Shown here: piece after piece, positions 12,931 to 24,540 of the stretch
Numbering within the stretch: position 1 is the stretch's first letter
How the letters are laid out: each line of letters opens with the position of its first letter
Origin: Zhengitettix transpicula
Lineage: Eukaryota > Arthropoda > Insecta > Orthoptera > Tetrigidae
Assembly: GCA_037074705.1 (NCBI GenBank)
Contig: CM073593.1
Coordinates: 61,917,501 to 61,981,500, forward strand
Direction: 5' to 3'
DNA: 64,000 nucleotides
Translations under genes and position numbers: made by a program
Notes under the pieces: generated by a model
Databases searched by the model: none
Told to the model about the DNA's origin: nothing
The model's input: the letters and a program-made list of their open reading frames with translations, nothing else

Positions 12931-14030
12931 TAAATAATCTCTTAAGTCAGCCTTCAAGTCTAGCAGTTCCAAATCCTTTTCCTTTGTTTTTCGTTTTAGG
13001 AAGTTATCGAAATCCGATGCAACGTTGGGTATACTTTATGAGCATCAAAAGAGCGAATAAAAATTGTATTTTATTTGAACATATAATTCTGGTAACATTA
13101 CTCAATTTTCAGTCATCTATCAAATCATATATTTCACACAATAACTTACCTTCGGAATACATATAATAATAAAATTGGAATATTAATAGACTGAAGCTAT
13201 TTCATAAATATCTAAAGGAAATAGACACTAATGTTAAATAAATTTCTGGAACTTCTAAATTTGTATAAAAATTCAATCTGAAAACTGGATAACGTCTATT
13301 AACGACTTTCTCATGAGAACCATTTCATCACTATGTTAAAAAAATTCTATGTATGATTTGGAGAAACATAAATTTCTATATATTTTGAACAGATTATAAT
13401 TTCAATTCGTGTCATTAATATTTTTTACGTTGCATATAATGCTACCATTAACCTGTGACATTCGTTATATACAGATGATACTCCGGAGTATCACTATCCC
13501 ATAATATTTGTAAGAGTCGTTTCGTTTTATTATAAACCTTTTTTATATTCAACGACATTTACATAGAAAACTACTGTTATTATTATATTAATATAAACCA
13601 ATTATCTTGTAGGTACGTTTGAATAGAAAGTTACTTGGCCAAGGTTTCAATATAATAAATGTATATTCAACAAAGGAACCTTTAGTTTGAGGTATCGGCT
13701 TTTCATGCAAAGAATTATTTTATCGAGAGTACTGATAAATTTTCATTTACTCCAAATAAAGCGTAAGTAAATGAGTCAGATAATCATTCTCCTTTTACGT
13801 TCAAGATGAAAAAAAATCTCATTACAAACTGCAGGATATATTACACTGTTGAATAACATTTTTTTCCCTTCAACCAATCGCAAAATATAAGTTTTAACAA
13901 GTTCAGACGAGACCCTTTTATAGCTTTTATTTTCTAACGGATTTTAAGACAAGTAATATTTGAACTACAGCAAATAGAATTTCATGCAAATATAAATTAC
14001 GTATTCGAGCAGTGTTGCTTCCTTCTATGA
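12931..14030. other. AT-rich gene-free stretch
   Basis: The frame 12909-13166 is a chance ORF with no domain. An isolated 18-bp palindrome at 13476 is listed separately. Confidence 0.45.
13476..13493. repeat. 18-bp perfect palindrome
   Basis: TGATACTCCGGAGTATCA is fully self-complementary with no central spacer. About 0.25 such palindromes are expected by chance in 64 kb of random DNA, so it is notable but not significant on its own. It could be a dimeric protein-binding site or a repeat end. Confidence 0.6.
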
Positions 14031-14290
14031 CATGATTATGCGTGATGTATGAGGCGCTTAAAGTGGCAGATATCTATTAGCCCCAACTAGCTACCTGCAC
14101 CACCTTTCACTGCTGCAGCATCCTCATCAGCTGGATCCACGGACCACCTGCGGCCACACTTTCTACATCAGTCTTCTTAAGCACCTTCCTCTTCGCAGGC
14201 CCTTCAAAAGGGCGACATGAAAAACGTCACATCATCTATGAATCTCTGAAGACCTCTGCTGAAATCTTCAAGAAACTCTCTATAAAACTT
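14030..14290. other. GC-richer island
   Basis: About 260 bases of complex sequence, with CTGCTGCAGCATCC and CCACCTGCGGCC words and no long open frame. The minus strand reads as short peptides interrupted by stops, so a decayed coding fragment is possible, but no family is recognisable. Confidence 0.25.
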
Positions 14291-14299
14291 ACATTACTG

Positions 14300-15540
14300 A
14301 TGCAGAAGGATTTCAATATTTACGCCTCTGAAATATAAACTCAGTGGTGCGAACTACTGATACTACTAGCCCTACTACAAAAATAATTAAGTTTATAAAT
14401 TTAAGCTGCATATTTTGTGCATTTCAGTATTTATTAATTTCCCAAAATTAAGCAAGATAATAATCATAAGTACGAAATCTGAAAATTTTTATGTTTTATA
14501 AATTATGATTTTTCATTTATATCCTTTTGAAAAATTTCCGGTCTCCATTATTAGGTATAAAACTGCATTTTATAATGATGTTATATCAGTTATTCAATTA
14601 GGAACATTTGACATGAGAAAATAATTTTACTGTAATCTCCTCCATACAGTAATGCACATAATTCTGTAATCAATCTCATAATTAAACGATAAAAATTTTT
14701 GAGTGCATTTTTTAAAAGTCAGAATCGACATACGAATTACTGTAATGATGAGTAGAGCCTAAAATTGTGTACGAGATTCATGTACTGGGCGGTTGCATAA
14801 TTGTAAAGGGGCTACGAAGGTTTCCCAAGAATAAATATTCATTTAAGAAAGTAACGTTTAATTATAGGAGCTCAATTTTGTAATAAATGAAATAATAATT
14901 TTAAAACTTTTCTAAACTCTGTACTTCAAGTGTTACAATTCTAAGTTGAAAACTAATACGATCATTTTCCTAAAAACCTTTCTTTTGCTATAATCTTTTC
15001 TAAACACTTTCTAAGTAAACTAATTCTCTGATAAACGTAAAATTATTTTATTTATTCGAATAATTATAATGGGGAGTGGTTATTTACTTTCGTATTTTAT
15101 ACCAATCCATTGTAGTTTTTGTTTGTAAATAGAACGTCCACACATATATTTGGTCACATTGGCATGTTCCAAATTTTACATCTCCTCAAAGGAAAATAAA
15201 TTTTTTGTTCCCGGTCTTAACTATTTTACTGTCTGTTCTTTATTTATTATTCAAGTTAGGAATTTTTCGTTAATTTGCTTCAATACTAAGTATTACGTGC
15301 TAGTTCATTTTTCTGATTCAGTTCTTATTTAATTTTCGTAAATATGATGAAGCTGAAGACAGTTGATTCATTTATATTTTTCTGTGCCTCAAAGTTAAAA
15401 AAGACATATAGTTTACACAATATTCTTATTTATCTTTCTAACATAAAAGAAAAAAAATCATGAAAATAATTATGTTTCAGACCTTGTTTTTAATTTTATA
15501 CTTAAAATATGTCTAAAACTCGTTACCTTACTGTTTCACA
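14300..15540. other. AT-rich gene-free stretch
   Basis: Nothing supported beyond short chance frames such as 15150-15332. Confidence 0.45.
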
Positions 15541-15544
15541 TTTT

Positions 15545-16785
15545 TCAACATTGTTATATACTATTATTATTTATTGAGGTTTATAATGGTCGCGGCGACA
15601 TCGTGGTCATTGGCTACTCGTATTTTATTTACAATAGATTACTATTTACATACATCGATATTATTAGCGATTTGGTTTCTATATTTGTTCACTTAGGTTT
15701 GCTTCCTCGATAAATTTTATGAGGTTCATGGCAGCTCTCGTTGAAGTACAGAGGTCTGAGATGTGCTCTTTTGCGATTGAAGCTCTTCTGAATTCCATTT
15801 TCGGAGGTATCTCGAGTGGGCAGTGGTAGTGATTCTCGTTCTTATTTGTATTTTAAAAAGGATTCACTGAATTTGCTAGAAGCGGAGTTGGTTGTAAATA
15901 TTTTAGCAAGGGTGTCCGCTATTTCTTGATCGGTTGTAATTGCAGCTTGGTTCGAGTTTCTGACGCAGCTAATTCTGTTGAAATTGTAATTTCCTTGAAT
16001 CGCTTTTATTGTTTTCCAGGCATCTTGAATGTCTTTGTTGTGGATTATACTGGCTACTTTGTTTATTCAATGTGATCTACTGCTTTACTTGATGGCCTTC
16101 TGAATTTGGCTCTGGCTTGCTTGTAGAGTATTTTACTATTTTCAGTTTTTTGTCTTTTGTATTTTTTAAAAGCTTTTCTATAGTTGCGGTGAGCTTGTAA
16201 ACAGTCGATGTTCCACCATGGTACAGCCTTATTTTTAGGTGTTTTAGAATATGTTTTGATAGAGGTGTCTGCGGCTTCGATGATGATAGAATTGAATTTA
16301 TTTAATATGTCGTCAATATCATTGTCGAGGGCAATTCCATAGTTTTATAGGGAGTTTTCTATATGTTTTTGGTAGTTTGGCCAGTCTGCAGTTTTAAAGA
16401 TCCATCTGTTTGTAGGTGCTGTAATAATTGTATTTTTCTCTGATAGTTCAAGTTCTATGATTAGTGGATAATGATCGCTGTGCACCAGTTGGATTTGACG
16501 GAGAAGTTACTGGAACATAGGGTTAAGTCAATACAGCTAATATTTCCATTATATACGTTGAAGTGAGTTTGTTGTCCGTTATTCAGGATTGTGGTATTTG
16601 TAAGGTTGATAGCATCTTCCATTTTGATGCCCCTCTTGTCAATATTTTGCGGATCCCTAAGCAGTGCTATGGCAATTAAAATCGCCTAGAAGTATATATG
16701 ATTTAGGTAGTTGATTTATGATACTTGTTATTTCATTTAGAGCAATATTGTAGCTGTTTGGCAGGAAAGTGTTACATATTATATT
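15545..16785 (-). mobile_element. Internally deleted, 5'-truncated Jockey-like LINE
   Basis: Read on the minus strand from about 16775, the sequence gives a decayed apurinic-like endonuclease: YILLGDFNCHS at about 16700-16664, a following GS after a Trp-to-stop change, and VHSDHYPL at about 16483-16460, the SDH catalytic signature. Then comes VPWWNIDC at about 16224-16201 and the Arg/Lys-rich linker typical of Jockey-group ORF2. At about 15810-15840 the linker runs directly into what looks like the ORF2 C-terminus (RRASIAKEHISDLC, ending EANLSEQI and stop near 15680) and a 3' tail with CCAATGACCACG and an (AAT/TAA)-rich end at 15545-15570. No reverse transcriptase lies between. Stops and frameshifts are scattered throughout, so it is dead. 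The endonuclease identity is firm; the C-terminal assignment is inferred from position and form. Confidence 0.88.
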
Positions 16786-16799
16786 ATGAAATCAAATTT

Positions 16800-17340
16800 T
16801 AAAAAATTAATATTTTCTAGGAAGAATTGGGGATAATTTTAGAAGGGATCTTATTTCTTATAGATTTATGGATTAACGGTCATTGTTCACTATTTAACTC
16901 CAATACGTATGTCTTACTTTCGCGCAGTACATGGCATAAAAGACGTTTGTCCCGAATCCCAGCTGGCGTGAAGCACATGCAGACGTGCCGAATGTTTTCC
17001 ATCCTCCGGCACCGCATACACGAGAAAGGCGCCACTTAAGTTTTAAGAGCGAGGGGAGTAAAGCCCTCAGACCAGAAGGGAGTTCGAGATGCACGTCCTT
17101 GCGAGATCGATAGCTCCTGCCTTAAAAATTGAACATCGCACGCAGGTGCAGATCCACGGCACGACTTTTTAAATTTGCAACTGCCGCTGGCATCCATCTG
17201 TCAATTAAAGTGCCACCTCGCCACTCATAGCGCGCCCATGTGCTTGCACACATAACTGAAGCATATTCTAAAATATGTACCACATGCAAAGTGCCGTCAC
17301 TCCAAAGGCATAATGGAACCTGGCGTGATCGGCCTTTTTC
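16800..17340. other. GC-richer island next to the LINE
   Basis: From 16900 onward composition rises and frames on both strands stay open for 66-70 codons without domain content. Words such as CATCTGTCAATTAAAGTG (about 17191) contain a TGTCA plus ATTAA pairing resembling a MEIS/homeodomain composite. Candidate non-coding regulatory element. Confidence 0.3.
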
Positions 17341-20030
17341 AGAAACTGCTCAGATAATGTACGAGTACTAGAAATTTATGTATCACACAAAAAAACAATA
17401 CACTTGTATTTTTCATGAGTCCTAATGCCTCGAAGTTTTAGTACGGAAAATTACAGATATATGAATAACATTTCCATTTATTTCAATCAATTTTAATAAT
17501 ATAATAATTATTAGTAATAGGCAAATAACGAATAATTTAATTAAATATGTAACTTTTTATACTTTTAGCAAACAATATTAATACAAATTCGTAGAACGAG
17601 TTCTATTACTTTTTTATTATTAGAATTGACTTTTTCCCCACTTTATGTCCTCTTAAATTACACCTCTTACTCCCCAAGCACTATATTTCTCTCCCTTCTC
17701 TTTCTGTATGTGAATGTATGTTTGTCTCTACCTGCCAATACATATGCTACGTTACGTATGTATCATTCAAACTGTAAAAATAATAAACAAGAAATTTGTT
17801 ACCAGACAATAAAATGCAAACTGCGTAAAAATCTGGGAAATGGAATATATTCACAATCAATAATAATATTGATAACAACACCTATTAAGAAATGTAAAAT
17901 AATTCTGAAATAAATCGTCCCCTAATGCACCTATATTAAAATGCATTTTAATCTCCGTGATACATTAATGAATATGGACTTTACTGTCCGATTAATATTT
18001 AGAAATTTTCATCAAAACTCGGCGCGTATTGCAGACATTGTTCATTGTGCGTTAAATTTTAAGTGACTACAAGTTCAATTAGTCTTATGATCAATTTTTA
18101 TTTGACGTTTACCTGTAGACTATGCGTATATCTAAGAAAATAATTTTATTTGAGTGATTTTATAGTGTGCTAACTGAAATGGGGTGGAATTAAAAATTCC
18201 AGATGTATTATTTTCTTAATTAAAAACACATTTTCATGATACAAGGCTTTTACGGAATTTATAAATCTTAAGTTATTAAGAAAAATAATATAGTTATCTT
18301 GATCAATAGTATTAAAAATTTAATATAAGTTTCACGTTATTGTTCTTTGGTCTTCCGGTTATTTGAGAACTCAGTTCTAATACTGAGACATTCCTTCCCC
18401 ACACAGGAATCCATCGACCTTCTCTTCAAGGGGAGATGTCAAGATCAAGTACCAAAGGTGGAAATTTTTCCTGTTTAAATACACCTTAAACGTTTATAGA
18501 AGCACCTGCTCGTAACTGGTTTTAAAAATTGGAATCATGTAAATTCAATGTTGTATTATTTTAGGCCCCATGAAATTTGCTCATCAATATCCATACAGTC
18601 GTCAAATATTTATGCTTGTCAAAAAATGATTTAGTTTTCCTCGGAAATGTTTGAGGAGTTTTCGAGTCGCCTAAGTTGTTTGCAATTAACGCGTAATCAA
18701 TATAAAACTACCAAGTTTTTAAAAAATGTTTATTACTACGTTCATTACGAAATTGTGTTGTATAGGCCTTATAATAGAACATAATGAATGGTGATGAATT
18801 TTATGAGTCACAAACTCGTAAATATATGATAAATGTTTTTGAAAATAATATAATATAATAACTGTTTTGAAAATTCTCATTACTCTGCCTGTCATGTATT
18901 TCAACGAACGCTTTGATTTAGTTAATAATGATTGATATTTAATTACAACATGTTTTTAAACTTTTTTTCGGGACGATATTCTAAAGATCATGGTTATTCA
19001 GTTTTCTCTAACAATCTTCTCTTTCAGGTTTCCCCTCTTATTTTCGTTTCAGAAGTTTCAGTAATCCTGAGGGATAGAAGATATCATTATCACCAAATAT
19101 CAGCTTTGGAGCGTTCCAACTAGTTAAATGTTTTAACGATGTGTGCCCAGCGTAAGGCGAAACACTTCAACTCGCTCCAGCTTACGATTTATTAAAGTCG
19201 GTTTGGTTCCTTCAGCAGTTGTCAAGCTAAGTTCCTTTCAAGTCTAATATTGTTTCAGCTCTGTAAATATTTTACAACACGTAGGAAAAATTGTTACTAA
19301 CCATGAAGTTATCCGTAAAAGGAAATTTTCATAATCGTGTACTTTTACTAATATGAAAAGATGGTTTAATTTCCAATTCAGCCAGGAGAAATATTATTAT
19401 TGATAGGAAATTGAGATTAATCATTATATAATCATATAAATAAGTTTTGTCAACGTGTTACGAAATTCGACTCATATCTTATGAGTAATTCGCATCCCTG
19501 AAAATCACAATACATAAACTTTGAAAGTCTTTTAGCGTCGTCACGGACATATTAGACAATTTCTTTGCTGTTACGATTTTCCTTAACTGAATTTAATACT
19601 TTAACCTATCAAATATAAAAAGTACACTCTTCATTATTTTTCAGACAGTGAATACGGTATTAATTTAAATGACACCTGTGCATATCTTAAAAGAAAGTTG
19701 GACTGTGCAACGCTTCTGTTGAAACGAAAATAAGAGTTACTAAGATGACACTTTAATTAAAAGTTTTGTTTTTCGATATTTAGAACTAAACGAGAAATGC
19801 AATCACGCAACGTATTCCGACATTTTTCTTTTACTTAGAAGACTGTGATTTGCCGCAAAACTTTTTTAATTTATCATGCAAACAGTACCTGTAAATCAAC
19901 CATATATTTAGATATAATACATAATTTTTCACTTTAATATTATTTTATATATATATATATATATTTCTCTTATTAAACCTAATCTATTTGCCTCTTCCCT
20001 TCATCTGTTTACTTCCCATAGCTTGTAATT
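17341..20030. other. AT-rich gene-free region
   Basis: Contains only short chance frames (17626-17913, 18719-18904, 18932-19123) with low-complexity, Ile/Leu/Phe-rich translations. There is a (TA)n tract at 19946. No RNA gene or repeat family recognised. Confidence 0.45.
19946..19964. repeat. (TA)n microsatellite
   Basis: A run of alternating T and A of about nineteen bases within AT-rich DNA. Confidence 0.85.
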
Positions 20031-20034
20031 TACT

Positions 20035-20290
20035 TTAGACAGGGGCAAGAGAAAATCCCTTTCGGACGTTTCCCCGTAAAATTGCGGTTTCCTGTTTCTT
20101 CGTAAACTGCCCTGCGGCAGTTAGAGAACCCCCCCTATAGGACGGCACGAAGGGAAACACAACTCAGAAAAAGCTCCTCACATATATGCAACACGAGTTC
20201 ATCAGTTACGATGCTGCTTTTAACTTAAGAGCCAATCACCAAGAGCGGACTTGCTTCTGAACTTTAAAACGCGGCAAATTGAAACCTTCA
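20035..20290. other. GC-richer island
   Basis: Complex sequence without an open frame. It holds an imperfect CTGCC/GGCAG hairpin at about 20109-20122 and the 14-mer GCGGTTTCCTGTTT, which also occurs at 4214, joining a Runt-like and an ETS-like word. Possible regulatory DNA. Confidence 0.25.
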
Positions 20291-20834
20291 AGTAATAGCT
20301 CCAAATTTCTTGATTAAATATTAAAAAGAAATATTTGACAATGGTGTTTAGAAAATAACATAATTAAAATTATGTTATCTCAAATAATGATGCCAACGAT
20401 TAAAAACCTTTATTTGTTGACTTTGCATTCATATTATCCTTATACAATGCAACTTCGTTGCAGCATTTGGTAATAAAAAATAAATTCCCGTAATCGGTTC
20501 ATTATAAAACGTATTAATTATGAAACGGTAAAAACCATAAAATATAAAACATCTGTGTTAGAGTACACTAATTAGATAAATAAATAGCCAATAACAACAA
20601 AATATATTTCATCACTAAATAAACTGATAAAATAAATATTTTATCGTTGAATTTTATCTGTTATTTGATTATTTATACATTTAATTAATTATGAACCAGT
20701 TTGGAATGCCAACGAAGTACAATTGAATTCTTAACATTCACGCTTCAATTGTCTGTTGGAATTAGACAGAAGGTATTTCAATTGCCCCCAGGTGTGTATC
20801 TATTTAAAAAATTGTTGGTAAACCTGGTTTGAGG

Positions 20835-20985
20835 TCTTTACAACGGATAGTGAATGCTCGCTTGAGACCGGGGAGGTAACCAGGAGTTATAGCAACCGCA
20901 AAATTAGCGGAAGTCCTGGATTCGATTCCAGGTCAGGCCGAAATTTTTCCATCCTAATCCGTTATTAAGGCCCATTTTTTCAGCT
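20835..20985 (+). mobile_element. tRNA-derived SINE (fragment)
   Basis: The core GGATTCGATTCC at 20918-20929 is a near-perfect RNA polymerase III B box, framed by CCTGG and CCAGG, which can pair as a T-arm stem. Upstream sequence from about 20840 (TAGTGAATGCTCGC) is a degraded candidate A box. After the tRNA-like part comes CAGGCCGAAATTTTTCC, a typical SINE body start. It lacks a tRNA acceptor stem and anticodon arm, so it is a SINE and not a functional tRNA gene. A similar but more decayed unit is at 43585. Confidence 0.65.
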
Positions 20986-21119
20986 ATCTTTTTCAATACC
21001 ATAGAATTTTGTTACAACAAAGACTAAGAAAGAATGCTGATAGTCTCGTTAAGCCTATAAGATTGAGATAAACGCAATCTTATGCACTGAACTGACCATC
21101 CTCCCTTCTATAGAAAAGT

Positions 21120-21735
21120 CAGTGTGTCCAACGCTCCTCTCACCAATATAAATCTCAGATCTCAAGCCATTCAACGAAAACCCAGAGTACTACTGTAAAT
21201 ATTTCTATTGTATCACAATGAAAGGGATCTAAACTATAAATAATGTGTTCCGTGTTCCGCACCACACATTCAGTTTTCAGCTCGTTGAACATTGTTGGTC
21301 GGGAAAGAGGTCGAGGGGCAGCAGACTGATACTTAATTGGCTGTTGGCACCTGGTATGGGCCGCGGCATACCGCACGCCGAAGCCCGCCATGAATGCTGA
21401 TGCCCCAGCTATTAATTCCGACAGCAGAAAATACTAATGTGGTGTACGACACGCTAACCCCATTACAGCCGCTCGGCCGGCAACGTTCATTTGCCGCTTT
21501 ATTTTGTTGAACAATTAGCGAGATCAAACATGTCGCGATAACTTTTTAATGAGGGTGCTAATTAACCGTGCTCATGTGTCACATATTCGCCGGGGGTTGT
21601 TTACGTCAAGTGAACGAGTGCGTGTGCGTGAAGACCGGGGGCCTGATTGGATGCAGGAATCTCGCGTGGGTGTGAGTTGATTACGATGCACCACTGCCGC
21701 TGCGTTTCCGTCCAATACATAGTCTTTTACGACTA
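21120..21735. other. GC-richer island with homeodomain-like site cluster
   Basis: The most striking non-coding block of the left half. From 21490 it contains AACAATTAGCG, TTTTTAATGAGG and GTGCTAATTAACCG within about 60 bases, each with a TAAT-type core, followed by the GC-rich GCCGGGGGTTGTTTACGTC. Two minus-strand frames (21155-21391, 21333-21527) stay open but are not protein-like and overlap in different phases. I read it as a candidate enhancer or conserved non-coding element; no gene is called. Confidence 0.4.
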
Positions 21736-21739
21736 GCAT

Positions 21740-23430
21740 TACTGATAATTAAAATAAATAGAATGCCATTTCACCGCATGCAATTGAAGTTGATGAACAG
21801 TAAGCAATTACGAGTTCATTGCGTAGGTTGATTGCCGAATTATTTCCAACTGGAAAAAGGCGTAAAATATGTGCTTTATTATAAATATTTTGACAGCGTC
21901 TAAATCTGAAATGGAAATCCAATTTTTCAGCCTATTAAGTTCAATTAATCTTCAACAGTGGTGTTCAATTACTTTTCCTGTATACATTTGGTGAATAAAA
22001 TTAACTACTGATGGATCATATTTCAATGAAACAGTCATATATCTGTAGTTAATCTTTTAAACGTTTCTCTTTAAAGACAATTTTTATTCGCCAAAATAAA
22101 TTATAAAGTTGAAGGAAACAATGGGACAAAAAAGTGAACGGCTCACGAATAATTGTTAAGTACGTAACAATTATTAATGACCTGTTTATCTTGTCCTATT
22201 TTCGTTTCTTTCAACTGATTAATATATATTGTGGTAATTAAAAGGAAATCATTAAATTAATAATTAAAAATTTGGGCTAGAATTGTCATCGGCAGAAAAC
22301 ACACAAGTTAGACACAAGAATGGCATGTTTGGGTATTGTAGGCTGTTGGTTTTTGCTAGAGCGTGGTGTGGCCAGTCTTCGACGAAATATTGCAGAGTTA
22401 AGTTGTTATAGAAAGATTGCTGTGGACGGATAAAAAGTAACATATTCAGAAAGAGTCCAGATACCGGTATTAGAAAAGCGATATCAGTTAGAACAGTTTT
22501 GTTATAAGTTGCAGTCAAACAATATTTCCTTAATGAACAAAGTACCAACATTTGTGAAATAAAAAGGTGTTATTTAGAGTCAGTGTGAAGAATGGCCTGT
22601 TATAAAGTGTAATGAGTGTGTAAGTGTATTGAACAAGCCAAATTGCACTGATTACCAGAAACAGTAAGTTACAAATTCACTAAATTCATATTTGTAAACC
22701 ATTAATTAAAGGTAATTATCGTCAGATTTCGGTTTTCAAATATCGTTTATAATTTGAAATTAACAATTTATGTTTGCATTGTAAATAATACATTGAAGTC
22801 GATAATAGCTTCATAGAAAATTTGATTGTTAACAAATATTTTCTTTATTTAAAGACCCTGAGAGAGAGTAAATTTTGATTGTAAAACACTAACAAATAAT
22901 ATAAATTGAAAGATAATTACGTGGAAACTGTTGTAAAATTCATTGGATAAAATTTGTAAATATAAATATTTGTGCGTTAATAAATAAATTTGTTTGTTTA
23001 TTTAAAAATCTTACTTATTATTAAAGCTTTCTCTCATTTTAATATTTAAATTGATGCATTAATGTGGCGATTTAACTTTTAATTAATTTGTGATGATTAA
23101 AAATTGACGCCCTAACGTGAGGCATTGTGTTTATTTAACTTTCATTAATATAGTAATCATTACAATATACATACTATCATGCATAACAAAACGGAAAGTT
23201 TCATACTTTAAAAATACTTTTTCCCGTTGTAAAATATTGTGCGCTCTATCATGAATGCAATCAGTAATACAGTTGTGGTTTTCATGCCTTGAACTAAAAA
23301 ATTTAGGTGGTGCTAACTTTATAACACTCAATCAACTTAATGTTAAGTTAGTTGTAACGTTTAATACACAAAAAGTGTGTATCTTGCTTTCACATAGGAA
23401 CTCTCAATTTTTATAATAAAGAGACGAATG
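21740..23430. other. AT-rich gene-free stretch
   Basis: The minus-strand frame 22264-22551 (95 codons) is the longest here. It has no recognised domain and no splice context that I could support. The remainder is low-complexity A/T. Confidence 0.4.
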
Positions 23431-23439
23431 TTAAGGAAG

Positions 23440-23960
23440 CCTGCGAGAGGATTCTCTCGCAGGTGAACTTTCCCAGATTAGCTCAGGCGGAGGCTACCTT
23501 TAGGGATGCCTTCACATCTCTCTGGTTTTTTTAACTAAGGTTCCCACATGCGGAGGCACTTCGGCCTGTTTTTAGAGGTGTTTGTTCCGGGGTCGCAGAC
23601 CTTGGGCATACGGTAAGAGTTGTCCGCTATCCCTATTGGAATAGTCGGCCAGCTGCCTCCTAAACTGGTCGAGGCACGGAGAAGGGAAAGCTGCGTCCCC
23701 ACAGAATACTCCTCTCCCGCTATCGAAAGGGCGTGGGACAAGTACCCAATGCCCGACCTACCTGATGCAGGTTTTTCTATGGTTTTGCCTGCATTTCTTT
23801 AGGCGAATGCCAGGTAGGATCCTTAAAATATAGCCCGGGAGCCCTAGTAACCCTTGGCTACCTTCCTCTACCCTTCAACATCCCCCCTTTCAAATCCCTT
23901 CCTATGCTATTAAAGGGGAGTTGCCCAAAGTGGATTACCCTCATCGAGCCTGTTGCCCTA
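23440..23960 (+). repeat. Dispersed repeat family, longer copy (hairpin-headed)
   Basis: From about 23575 this copy matches 42845-43215 nearly collinearly: GTGTTTGTTCCGGGGTC, CTGCCTCCTAAACTG, GGGCGTGGGACAAGTACCCA, GTAGGATCCTTAAAATATAG, TCCCTTCCTATGCTATTAAA and GGATTACCCTCAT recur in order. It extends about 135 bases further left, beginning with a perfect hairpin CCTGCGAGAG/CTCTCGCAGG (loop GATT, 23440-23463), and ends near CCTAAACAAAAAAAA. The 3' A-run and the shorter second copy fit 5' truncation of a retroposed element. Frames stay open on both strands, but codon comparison argues against coding (see findings). Confidence 0.85.
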
Positions 23961-24279
23961 AACAAAAAAAAATTACCATCATTTGGTTTGAAATTCATAT
24001 TTTTAGTCGATATTGCGACCAATAATAGCAGATAAATAACGAAAGGGAATATTTATTTGTAGTATTCATAATAAATATATTACAAAGTTATTTAAATGAA
24101 AAATTTATTATATGCCATGAATTGGTTCTGGTAATTATATGTTTACGAAAAGTTTAAATTGTAAGATAATTTTCATCTTCGTTACATATAAACCGTTATA
24201 TGTTCCAGAAAGACATACTGAAAATGAAGCAATCGATTTTTATAATTTCCCTTGTTGATAGTGCAACTTCCATGAGGAG

Positions 24280-24540
24280 AGTAGTTCCACATCAAACACT
24301 TTTTTACGTTTAGCGAAACACGAGTATGCTCTCAAAGAGAGATGCAGGCCCCTGACGTTCAAGTAGCCACAGCCACAAAGTAGCCGCTATGACAGGGGTC
24401 CATTAATTTAGATGTAAGCTCACAAGTGGCCAGGAGACCGGACGGTAAAAACAAGCAAAGCAACTGCGATCTACCATTGAACCCAGCCAACTTAATATCA
24501 GAATCGTCTGGTTTTCATAACAAAGGTAACTTGGAGTTCA
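24280..24540. other. GC-richer island
   Basis: Complex, frame-poor sequence with phrases such as CCCCTGACGTTCAAG, CCACAGCCACAAAG and GGGGTCCATTAATTTAG. No ORF or repeat match within the window. Candidate non-coding regulatory element. Confidence 0.25.

Noticed and set aside
20835..20985. A functional tRNA gene
   Set aside because: B box and T-arm are present but no acceptor stem or anticodon arm can be formed; SINE is the better call.
22264..22551. 95-codon minus-strand gene
   Set aside because: No domain, no supported splice or promoter context; hydrophobic runs are expected from AT-rich DNA.
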